This document shows, in pieces, positions 1-9,289 of a stretch of DNA of 64,000 bases. How positions within the stretch are numbered: the stretch's first letter is position 1; each line of letters opens with the position of its first letter. The stretch covers positions 77,397,501 to 77,461,500 of the forward strand of contig CM066731.1 of assembly GCA_033961575.1 (NCBI GenBank), written 5' to 3'. The position numbers and the translations under genes are program-made. The notes beneath the pieces were generated by a model. It saw only the letters and a program-made list of their open reading frames with translations. It ran no database searches and was not told where the DNA came from. The DNA comes from Aselliscus stoliczkanus (Eukaryota > Chordata > Mammalia > Chiroptera > Hipposideridae).

Positions 1-504
1 TCCTTGAAAAACAAGTAATACAAAATTTTATGTTCAATTGTATAATTGCTAGCTTTCCTAAATTTGAAAAAAAAAAAGAAAATGGACAGTGATCATAACA
101 TTATAGTAAGGCCTCTCTCAATTCCTTTTTCTTTCTCTTTCAATATAAATGTGAAGCTAGAAATGACCAATGGGTCTTTTTAATGAAGCACACAACATAT
201 TTAGTTCCAGCTTTCTGAAAACTAGGACATTTATACAGGATGTTGGGAGAAAGTTTGTCTGTTTATTAATTCAAAAGAAAAAAAGAAAATATTACAGTTT
301 AATTGCTATTTATATAAAATATCAATATGAAAGATTGTAGCTGTAAGCCTATAAAATAGTAGGGAACCTACTATCCATGTAGTTTTCATTCAGATATCAT
401 TGGAAATAATGCCACACAATTCCGTTTTGGAAGAGCCTCTGAACTGCAAAGCTGCTGCCCATGAAAACAATTGTACCAGAGAAGACACTGTGCCAGAATC
501 TAAT
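1..504. other. Intronic sequence, AT-rich, nothing identified
   Basis: No gene, clear repeat or conserved motif is recognised here. It is A+T-rich and sits upstream of the MRPL45 retrocopy, inside what is inferred to be a CNTNAP5 intron. Confidence 0.5.
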
Positions 505-894
505 CTACATGCTGCAGGTATAGGATGCCAAGGGGTTTGTCTTGCTTATCCAAGGCTTTAGGATGGTGGTCTTGGCATCCAGTCCTGGTGACTCAGCCCA
601 TGGCTGTAGTTTCAGTGAGAACCAAAATACGTTTCACACCACCTACTTATGAACCCAAATACAAATTAGAAGAGGAGTTTATAGAACATGCCCGGAAAGC
701 AGGACTGGTCATTATTCCTGAAAGTTTTGCAGGTCCCATACATCTGGCCTGTACAGCTGGCAACTTTGATGTCTGTATTCCTCCAGAGGGTGATGCTCGG
801 GTGTCATCTGTTCCAAAGGAAGGACTGTCATAGAAAACTGAGCGATGGAAGAAGACGTGGAATCACAATTGTCAATCAGAAGATAAAACACAAT
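505..894 (+). pseudogene. MRPL45P: MRPL45 processed pseudogene, 5' part
   Basis: The translation matches the N-terminal third of mitochondrial ribosomal protein L45, a protein of the large mitoribosomal subunit at the tunnel exit. Recognisable stretches are [55 protein letters not shown] and [16 protein letters not shown]. The reading frame from 525 stops at 831-833, just where the parent protein continues; the next segment (TERWKKT-like, to the codons before 890) is in another frame, so there is a frameshift. No introns interrupt the match, which marks a retrocopy. The match breaks off at about 894 where retroviral sequence begins, and resumes near 2900. The start codon is placed by homology near 505; an in-frame stop follows it at once. 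It cannot make L45 and is a pseudogene. Whether it is transcribed cannot be told. Confidence 0.9.
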
Positions 895-1553
895 TGTCGC
901 GTCTCTGCGCGGCTGGGTCTAGCTTCCTCGAGAGGACCAGCGGGGACTCAGTAAAAGAAATAAAGAGCAAGAGACAGGGATAGTTTAAAAAGCAATGTGA
1001 GCCAGGGGACTCTGTCTGATGGGCAAGAGCCACGAGTCTGGTCAGCTTGCAACTTTTATTGAGTACAATCAGGGAAGCGGCTTTGCTCTTTCCGAGGTCT
1101 GTAAATCACATGTGTCACCCAAGAATTTAGCCAAATCTCCCTCTGCCTCACAGACTCCCTCAGCCGAAAGACCTTGCCTCCTACGGGAACAGATAATGGT
1201 TCACTATGAGATTTAGAGGCAAGAATGCAAGGAGGACTGCTGTTATCTTCTTAGGAAGATTTCTCTCTTCTTTGGCAGGCTGCTAGCTCTGCAGATAAGG
1301 GTTAACAGGCCCTTAGACCCCATATTCTTCACCTCCTTGATTCCTCCCAAAGTACCCAAGGACAGTGCCTGTCTTAGACAGCCCTATTGCACATATTTTA
1401 GGGTCTTAGCCCATCATTGGCTGACCTGCCATCTCTCTTAGGGTCCCATGGGGTTTTGCCATAAACATAGTGAATATTCTGTCCCCGTGAGGCCCTGCCC
1501 TTATGGGCGAATACAGCGAGGTAAACGGCGAGGCTGCTGTGAGGCCACACACA
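895..1553 (-). mobile_element. Antisense retroviral LTR inside the MRPL45 pseudogene
   Basis: On the minus strand this ~659-bp block starts TGTGTGGCC and ends GACGCGACA, so it has TG...CA ends. It carries an AATAAA signal on the minus strand (1055-1060), followed by a pyrimidine-rich and then GC-rich U5-like end. An Env-like tail lies directly upstream in the same orientation (1636-1870), so this is the 3' LTR of a provirus remnant. It interrupts the MRPL45 retrocopy at 894/895 and is therefore younger. The U3-side boundary is uncertain by a few bases, because no clear polypurine tract precedes it. Class is not certain; the CpG-containing U5 suggests it is not very old. Confidence 0.7.
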
Positions 1554-2120
1554 ATGATGCTAATTTTAAAATAAATGACATTTCATATTTAAAGAAAAGG
1601 TGAGAAAGTGGGAGGCAGTCGGATCCCATATGTCTTTATAAAATATATTCTGGATCATTTCTAACCTTTGAGCTATCATGATCTGAGTTTTCTCCTGTTT
1701 TATGTTGCTTTTTGTATCTAGTATAAAATATACAAACTAGGAACAATAGCAATAATATTAAACTAGTAACACCGATTGGGAGCAGAAAATGTCCAGTATT
1801 AGACAAATATGAGTCTGAGGAGAACAAACATCCTAGCCATCCAAAGAACCCTTTACATGCATTATTATAATGTTTTATTAAGCTAATAATATGTTTTTCT
1901 CCCTTGTCTCCTGCTATTTGTACCTTATAAGTTTGGCTAGATAAATAAAGACTCTATTATTTCATCTAGAAGTTCTAATTTTTCTTTTGGGCAATTAGTT
2001 TCCATAGAAAGGACTTCATGGGGAGGATTAAGTTCAATTTCCCAACACACTGGATTTCCAGTATCAATATTTTCATAGGTTGATAAATCAATAATTTGGC
2101 ATTAACTGCCATCGAAGGTT
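1554..2120 (-). pseudogene. env: Retroviral Env transmembrane-subunit C-terminal remnant
   Basis: Minus-strand reading shows FGWLGCLFSSD, then a strongly hydrophobic stretch (LPIGVTSLILLLLFLVCIF) followed by basic residues (YTRYKKQHK) and a short tail ending in a stop at about 1636. This is the layout of a retroviral TM subunit: membrane-proximal segment, membrane anchor and cytoplasmic tail of about 30 residues. Further upstream (toward 2100) other minus-strand frames read Env-like text with Cys residues (NPVCWEIELN, METNCPKEK), interrupted by stops, so the gene is broken. It lies just upstream of the antisense LTR at 895-1553. The retroviral genus was not identified. The remnant ends near 2100, and the rest of the provirus is missing. 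Confidence 0.6.
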
Positions 2121-2899
2121 ATGGTCTTGCCCCACCCCCTATGGTCCAATATTCAGTGAGACAAATGCTGACACTAACACTTCCTAGGAATGAGCCTTCC
2201 TAGCTCCGTGGGACCACACTATCCAACCAAGAGGTTGATCATCAATGCATCCTTCAGATTGATTTATGACCAAAAGGGGAAAATGTGGACAGAAAAGGGG
2301 CCACATATTAAACCTGACAAACTCAGGAGACTGAAAATAACCACATACAGTGTCACGAACATAAAAATTCCTAACTAAGGTGGACCATGGTGGGAAGTCA
2401 CTATCTTGGCCTGTAGCTTCCTTGAGAAGGTCAGTCTTTACCTTAAGTGAGACTGTCTGTCATCTTTTTGCATCTAAGTTAAAATACTCTTGCAATATCA
2501 GAGTAATCACTTTTTCCAGACCCTCCAGTGGGCACATCCACCACACCAGAGTAGGAATCTACACAATCCCTCATTGTTATTTTGTTTCCCAAATACTTGC
2601 TCTATGTGTTGTAAAATGCTATTAACTATGAGGTACACACCAATGTAAAAGAAGTGTGTGTCTCTCCATTTTACTTTTTATCCAATCCCAGAGATTTCCC
2701 CTCTTTGCTTTCTCCCACCCGCTTATTCTACAACCAATGGATTTCATGTAATGCTCCTCCTTTGATTCTAACATATAAAATAATTTGCAAAACAGCCATT
2801 TCCAGAGAATTTTCTCAATCCATTGAGATTTTGCTTCCCAGCAACTGTCCTCAGTTTGGCTCAAATAAACTCTTATACGTTTTCAAAAAATAATGATAA
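2121..2899 (+). mobile_element. Plus-strand LTR-like or retrotransposed 3' end
   Basis: The right part (about 2640-2890) reads on the plus strand like an LTR U3/R end: pyrimidine-rich, then CTCAGTTTGGCTCAAATAAA with an AATAAA signal near 2865, then CTCTTATACGTTTTC and an A-rich stretch (AAAAAATAATGATAATAATAA) before MRPL45 sequence resumes. No coding motif was recognised in 2121-2640, although one minus-strand frame is hydrophobic. It joins an oppositely oriented Env/LTR fragment, so the insert into the pseudogene is a composite. Confidence 0.4.
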
Positions 2900-3532
2900 T
2901 AATAAGAAAGCACATCTCTGAAAAAGCTAAGGATATATTCACTGACGCTCATCTTTGTATAAACAACTCAAACCATGACAGACTTCATACTTTGGCAACT
3001 AAAAACTGCTTTCCAGACATGGTCTGGGACATCAAATATAAGACTGTATGCTGGAATTTGGTAGAATCTTTAGAGCTACCCCAGTGGTTCAGGTTCACTG
3101 TTCAAGTATGATGACCCAGGACAACATATATGACCAGGTCACCATCACACACATACCTGGCAGACGTTGGCCATCTATGTGACTGGTTTGGCAGGTTAAT
3201 GTATGGACAGGATACATTAGTGCCCAAGGATGTCCTAGAGTATGTTGTCTTTGAAAAGCACCTGAAAGACCCCTATGAGAGCTGGAGAATGCATGGCAAG
3301 ATCATCCTCCCATGGGCACCCTCTGAGCAGCCGATTCTTAAGACACTGATGATCCCTGGTCCCCAGCTAAAGCCCTGGGAAGACAGAAGAGCCACAAGGA
3401 GAGACCCATACGTCTCATTTAGCCTGATAACAAAAGTGACTTCTTGGATAGAGCATGGGTGATGAGGTGTCTGGGAGCTGTGAAGTCATCCATCTCCATC
3501 ATGTGGTAGAAAGAAATAATACCTTTGTTCTC

Positions 3533-3575
<43 letters not shown>

Positions 3576-3577
3576 AT
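2900..3577 (+). pseudogene. MRPL45P: MRPL45 processed pseudogene, 3' part with A-rich tail
   Basis: This continues the L45 homology: [35 protein letters not shown] and, after a frameshift near 3110, [34 protein letters not shown] and [16 protein letters not shown]. The C terminus is followed by a short untranslated segment and a tail of repeated AAAT/AAATA units (about 3531-3577), as expected for the degenerated poly(A) of a retrotransposed mRNA. Together with 505-894 it makes one retrocopy interrupted by about 2 kb of retroviral sequence. The phase changes and premature stops make it non-functional. Confidence 0.9.
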
Positions 3578-3578
3578 G
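3531..3578. repeat. (AAAT)n microsatellite, tail of the MRPL45 retrocopy
   Basis: About a dozen tandem AAAT units directly follow the pseudogene 3' end. They are best explained as expansion of the retrocopy's poly(A) tail. Confidence 0.85.
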
Positions 3579-5320
3579 CATGTTTCAGGTTTAGGAACAC
3601 TTTAATTCTCATATTAGCCCAGTCAAGCTAAGTTATTTATATGTTTTATATATGAAGAAAATGAATCACAAAGAGGGAGATATTTTGCTCAAGGTCCCAC
3701 AGAAAGCACAAGGCAGATCTGTGTTTGAATACACCTAGTGAAGCTCCTGAGATGGTGCTTTTGACATTTAACTGTAAAAAAGTGAAAGATGGGTACTGAT
3801 ATAACTCACAAATGTATGTGCCCAATCCATAAGGAAGAAGTATTTACTGCTTTTGGATTGGTTGTGGGAAATTGTCTGGAAAGTTCATGAGTAAGCAAGA
3901 TAGATGGGATTTGGTGGTGGTAGTTGTTCCTTCTAGCTAACAGCTGATATAGCTTCCTGGAAGGTGATTCAAAGTTTCAACATACATTCCAGAATGTGAG
4001 CTGTCTTTTGTTGGTTTCTGCCTGTAGTTCTCGCTCCAAGTCTATAGTCCACTATCATTTAATTTAGGACATCTCAGAATATTTCCCTTGTCAATATGAA
4101 GCAAAATGTTCCATTCTGATTTATCTGATAATGAATTAAATCTGTAATTCAGTAATATAATCATAATCTCAAATTCTCAACTACTTAAAAAATTTAAATT
4201 TACAAAGCAGGTTAAACACCTACACTCACACTCAAATGTGCAGAAATGCAATATTCCTTTTCTCCAACTGAATTTGACATGCTCATCAGCCCTCTCTTCC
4301 CCTGATGGCAGAAGAAAATAACCTTGATGATGAATGATAACTAGTTAATATCTATTTAAAACTTAGTGTGCTATTGTGTGAATGTGCATTATATTGAGGT
4401 TTCCTCTTTCCCCTCCTAATTTTCTTTTCCCTGGTTAGGTTACTGGTTGGGGGGCTTGGGTATTGTTTTTTGTTAGGGGAAGCATGGGAATTCTGCAGCT
4501 GCTGTCCATACTCCCCACCATGGCCTCGGGGCTGCAAGGTCTAGTTACTTGTACTCTCTCAGACCTCCAATCCAGCTATCAGCTCTTCACATATTTACTG
4601 GGAGCCTTGGTTCACCCATATTCCCTCATCCTGCTCTGATAGGTAGGTGGGGGGCAGTGGAGAAGGTCCTTAGCAGCCTACCTCACAGTATGCTAGAGTG
4701 ACCAGGTCATTCTGAAGCAATTTTCAAACACTTGTATGTTGCCACTTCTTATAGCCATTGCTAATCTGTCTTCCTTCCAGCAAAGTTTTGCTCTGGGGCA
4801 AGGGTGAACTTCAGGCATCTCTACTACACTTGAAGCCATCATGTCTGTGAGAATCAGAGGAGAAATAACTATGTTTTCCAAAATCTCTATGACCTCTGTC
4901 CACATCCACCCAAATCTTATCAGGTTTCTATCTCCCAGAGAGAACCAAAGAGCAGGTCCACGCTGTTTAACTCTACTCTTGTCTCCACCAAGTTTCCCCA
5001 AACAGCCTCTATTCAGACTAGAAAGAGCTTTTGTTCTCAATGTGATGAGAAATTGTAATTTTGTAATACTCAGTATCCTCCCTACTATCTGGCTTCTTTA
5101 AAATGCTCTCCACCCCAAGTACTTCCAACACTTTTTTTGCTATTGAAAAGAAAGTGTTTCTTCCCTTTCCCTCTTGTAAAAATATTGCCCTGTAACAAAT
5201 ATTTTTCTAAGTTACACCCGAGAGAAGTGGAGTGTTAAAAACATTTTTACAAATTTAGGAAACTGGTTAACATAAAAATGAAAAGAACTAATTAGTATTA
5301 TATATTTAAAATTATAAAAA
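3579..5320. other. Intronic sequence with an old MIR fragment
   Basis: About 3650-3745 resembles the antisense body of a MIR (the "aagaaaatgaatcacaaagagggag...caaggtcccacag" pattern). The rest shows no gene or clear element. Small open frames at 4352-4537, 4693-5040 and 4841-5101 have no recognisable similarity and overlap one another on opposite strands. Confidence 0.45.
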
Positions 5321-5329
5321 TGAACAAAA

Positions 5330-5985
5330 ACAAAAATATGCACTCAGGTGATTATAGCAGCTTTATTCATAGCTTCTAAAACTTGGACAAAGAAGATGTC
5401 CTTTAATAGGTGAGTGAATAAATAAACTGTGGTCCATCCAGACAATAGAATATTATTCAGCACTAAGAGGAAATGAGCTATCCAGCCATGAAAAGATATG
5501 GCTTAAAAAACTTAAATCCATATTATTAAATGGAAGAATCTAATACAAAAAGGCCACATACTATATGATTACAACTGTATGACATTCTGGAAAAGGCAAA
5601 ACTATGGAGACAGTAAAAAGATTAGTAGCTGCCAGGGATGGGGGCCAGCCAGGAAGGATGAATAGCTAGAGCACAGAGGATTTTCAGTGCAATGAAAATA
5701 CTCTATATGATACGGTAATGGTAGATACATAGCATTATACATTTGTTCAAACCCATGGAATGCACAGCACCAAGAGTGAACTATAAGGTAAAACTATGGA
5801 CTTTGGGCAATTGTAATGTGTCAATGTAGGTTTACTAATTTTAACAAATGTACCACTCCAATGAAGGATGTTAACAGTGAGGGGGGCTATGCATGTGTGA
5901 GGGCAGAGGGCATAAAGGAAATCTCTGTACCTTCCTCTCAATTTTGCTATGATTGAAAACTGCTCTAAAAAAAGTCTTTCAACAA
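5330..5985 (+). mobile_element. Old LINE-1 3' fragment, sense
   Basis: The text follows the mammalian L1 ORF2 end and 3' UTR pattern in sense orientation: "caggtgattatagcagctttattcat", "ccatccagacaatagaatattattcagc", "gaggaaatgagctatccagccatgaaaag", "actatatgattacaactgtatgacattctgg". It ends near an A-rich run at about 5985. No open frame survives. Confidence 0.8.
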
Positions 5986-5989
5986 ATAA

Positions 5990-6933
5990 TAGGTAAAAGT
6001 GACAAATATTTAATTATATTTTTAAATTATGCATTTCATTTATGCAATTTACAAGAGATAAATTAATCTTTTTTAAATGCAAATTACTCAAATTGAATAT
6101 ATTTGAAAACTGCAATAAATCAACAGGGAAGATTTTGCAAGTTATAAAAGAAATATTTTGCAAAATATTTGTGGAGGTAACAGATTCATTGATGGTTTTT
6201 GCAGAGTGTTTCCCAAGATATTTGAGGTATTCTTAAATAAAGACAAAGGTAAAACTCTTAGTTTTTCTCAGAGAGATCTAGACTTGATATGAATACTTGT
6301 AAAAAGAAGACAAGAATATCATAAACTTGTTAACTACTTAAAATATAAGCACATACATTTTAAGGTAAATTGAATGAAAGTAAGGTAAATTCAATCAAAG
6401 GTAATCTATTAATTTATGATCTATTAATATAATTCAACCCATCAGTAGATTAAACATAAAATATCCTGTATTCTGTCATATGGATTTTTGAAAAGCCAGT
6501 TGATAAATTGAGCATTTATATCCCATTTCAAACAAACAAATAAATATGCAAATCAATGAATTATATGTGAAATAGCAGTAGAAGGATGCCTCTTTAATGT
6601 GATGTGGTGTTAGAATCAGCATTACATGTTCTTGGAAACTATATTAAAAGCACTGTCTTTTTTAAAAAGTTATATCTCATGATTATTATTTACTATTGCT
6701 TAAAAAGTTTTGGCTAGATTTTAGGAAGTTTTGACCAGATTAATGAAACAACAAAAAAATTATAAAAATTGAGTATAGAACAAAGTAAAGTATTTTGAAG
6801 GTATTATATGATTATTCCCTCAAAAATTCAATGAAATTAGATAAAAAGTACATTATTTAATGTGTAAGTGTCTGGATTGAGGAAATAACAGGATAGGTAA
6901 TTAAGTTATATGTTAAAATGTTTGTTTAATTAA
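5990..6933. other. AT-rich intronic sequence
   Basis: Very A+T-rich with no gene recognised. The open frame at 6042-6236 has no recognisable similarity. Confidence 0.4.
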
Positions 6934-6942
6934 AATAATTTA

Positions 6943-7045
6943 GGGGACCGGCCGAGTGGTGCGTTGGTTAAGAGCAGCCCTGGTTCGGGTCCCACATATG
7001 AGGGCCAGTGACACTGCCCTCAAAAATATAAATAAATAAATCAAT
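6943..7045 (+). mobile_element. tRNA-derived SINE, family 1 (GGCCGGCC head), sense
   Basis: A GGGGACCGGCC start, tRNA A-box-like GAGTGGTGCGTTGGTTAAGAG and B-box-like GGTTCGGGTCCC are followed by the family text "gagggccagtgacactgccctc" and an A-rich tail. Perfect 9-bp target duplications (aataattta) lie at 6934-6942 and 7046-7054. Confidence 0.93.
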
Positions 7046-7054
7046 AATAATTTA

Positions 7055-8507
7055 CAATGCACATTTTTAAAGCATGAAATTCACAATAATTAATTTAATG
7101 ATAAATATGTGAAGTAGGAAAATAAAATGTTAACCTCAGGTAAGTGGCCTTACCAAAAATATTTTGAAAATAGAAAAAGACACTGGGATCTTGTATAGAA
7201 AGATCTAATACTTCAAAAACTCCATTCTTCTCCAAGTAAATGTGTTAATGGAAATAATAAATCCTCAATCAAAATTTCAAAAGGATGTTTTAAATAAAAT
7301 TATTCTGAAATTAAACATTGAAATAAAATGGTCAAAATATCAAATAATTCTTTTAACAGAGTAAAGCAATAGTAAGTAAAAGTTGGCAGCAGAAATAATC
7401 CTTATTATACATTACTGTGTGTACAGAAACATTTTTGTTAATTAGTGTGGAACTTATGGGGGAATAAATAGACATCTAGCGGTAGCCTTATTTCAGTTAG
7501 TTATTCATCAAAGTAGAAGACATCCTGATTGGGAGAACAAACCCTCCTGAAACATACCCATGCTTTCATTATAGTTTAAGTACATGCTGAAGGCATCATA
7601 TCAAAGCAGTGAAGAAAAACTCGGTTACTCATCAAATGGTGTTCAGAGAAACATAACTATAAAAACTAACTTGCTTCTCCTATAATAGGAAAAATATACA
7701 TAAGAGATCTGGTTTGTTTTCAAATAATATTTTCATTACTAAAGTAATTTGCAGTAATTTTCACTGGAAAGGAAAGTGGAAAAGAAAACTAGTATCCCAT
7801 AACCTTTCCAGAGACAGCCACCATTAACAATTTCAACGTATTTCCTCCAGTCACATTGTAAGCACAATTTTTCACTGCTGACATCATACTTTACACCCAA
7901 TTATGACTTGCATTCTTCATAATTATCTACCATTTTATCACAAATGTCTAATGCCATTATGGACACCTAAATAAGATTCTATCATATTACTTCTTTATTT
8001 CCTTTAAAAAACTGTATAGACTATTTGGCCTGTTTTCTATTTTTTCATTTTTATAGAAAAATAATTTGTGAACAACTGTGCGCATAGGCTGTTTGGGTAT
8101 GATGCACTAGGTCTCTCTGTAGCTGAATGAAGGTATATTTTGTTGGTCCCTTGGCTTTAGTTTGGCCATATTCGCTCAGAGGTTTGCATTGGAGATAAAT
8201 ATAAAACTGTTGATTTTCTTTTATTCCCCCCTTCTCTAAATTGCTGTTTTATTTTATATTAAAAAGGTTCAGAAAGGAAGTGAAAAGTGTTGTAAACTCT
8301 TAAAAAGCAATCAATTATAGTTATTTTTATGTGGGCTAATCAGTATCCTTTTAAATGTGTAATCAAGTGGCATCTATAATTATTTGAACCACTTGGCTCA
8401 TGTATACAATTGAATCTACTGAAATGTACTTGCCTACTTTCTGTTCCTATTTCTTCAGTGCTTATAACTAAGTTTTTTTTTTTTTAATTTTTTTCCTCCT
8501 CATAAAG
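7055..8507. other. Intron end before the first CNTNAP5 exon
   Basis: AT-rich intron. About 7745-8095 resembles an ancient interspersed retroelement seen again near 21990-22110 and 30480-30900 ("ccattaacaatttcaacgtatttcctccagtc" pattern); the assignment is tentative. The last ~40 bases (8468-8507) are a strong polypyrimidine tract ending in AG, the splice acceptor of the next exon. Confidence 0.5.
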
Positions 8508-8651
8508 CTTAGCTTTGGAGGAATTCCAGTACCAGGCAAACCTGGGACCTTTTTAAAGAAAAACTTCCACGGATGTATGGAAAATCTTTACTACAACGGA
8601 ATAAACATAATTGACCTTGCTAAAAGACGAAAACACCAGATTTACACTGTG
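8508..8651 (+). CDS. CNTNAP5: Contactin-associated protein-like exon (end of LamG1)
   Basis: A 144-bp exon of 48 codons in phase 0. It is bounded by a polypyrimidine tract plus AAAG acceptor (AG at 8506-8507) and a consensus donor GTAAGT at 8652. It encodes [20 protein letters not shown], then a Cys, [20 protein letters not shown] and IYTV. This is the C-terminal end of the first laminin-G domain of a Caspr protein, with its conserved Gly-Cys-Met/Ile-Glu-Asn core, and the linker to LamG2. Caspr proteins are single-pass neuronal adhesion molecules (discoidin, LamG, EGF and fibrinogen-like modules) at cell contacts. The next exon (42598) continues the protein without a phase change. CNTNAP5 is preferred over paralogues from the wording of both exons and the very large introns, but CNTNAP4 is not fully excluded. 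A second AG at 8511-8512 could serve as an alternative start. Confidence 0.88.
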
Positions 8652-8663
8652 GTAAGTCAACAT

Positions 8664-8788
8664 TTTTTTTTTCTCTCTCTCTTTTGTTTTTAAGAGGGCA
8701 GCGTCACTGGCCCTCATATGTGGGATCCCAACCTGGGCCGCTGGCATCCCAAGCCAGCTCTTAACCACCGCGCCACTTGGCCAGCCCG
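8664..8788 (-). mobile_element. Family-1 SINE, antisense, beside the CNTNAP5 donor
   Basis: A T-rich run is followed by the reverse complement of the family-1 SINE ("gagggcagcgtcactggccctcatatgtggga" ... "ccacttggccagccc"). An 8-bp target duplication (gtcaacat) lies at 8656-8663 and 8789-8796. The insertion begins 12 bases into the intron. Confidence 0.93.
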
Positions 8789-8796
8789 GTCAACAT

Positions 8797-9285
8797 CTTT
8801 TTCAGCTTGACAGTTCCTAACCCTCTAGGGTAAGTCTTACTTGACCCATCCCACCTTTGGTACCTCTTCATATTGTGTTTATAGTACTCTTTCAGAGGTC
8901 CCATCAGCCTCCCAGGCAAAATTGCAGAGTAAGAGGAAATGCAGGGACTGGGTCAGCATGAACTGGGTTATTGGTAGAAACAAATGCATTATAAGTACCT
9001 AGGGAATCCCGCCTGTTCCCGGCTGTGAGTTGTGTGGCAGCTGTGGGTAAGGTATGCAGTCTGCAGTGTGCTACCGTGGCTCTCTTTATTACCTCTGGGA
9101 AATGAAACAGTAGAACATCAGGTTCTATTGAATTCTATAGTTTGGGAATTATGTATTTGTCTTCTTATTGTTGATATTTAAAATAGGGCATTTAAACTAG
9201 AGGTTTAACTTTTGGTGTTTTTTAGATTCCCTGTGCAGCATTTATCATATTGGCAAGTTAAATATTTTTTTTAATTCGTTAATAT
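8797..9285. other. Intronic sequence, nothing identified
   Basis: No gene or recognisable element was seen. Confidence 0.4.
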
Positions 9286-9289
9286 TTAT

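Noticed and set aside
505..3577. MRPL45 as a functional gene
   Set aside because: No introns, several frameshifts and stops, an A-rich tail and a 2-kb retroviral insertion all mark a processed pseudogene.
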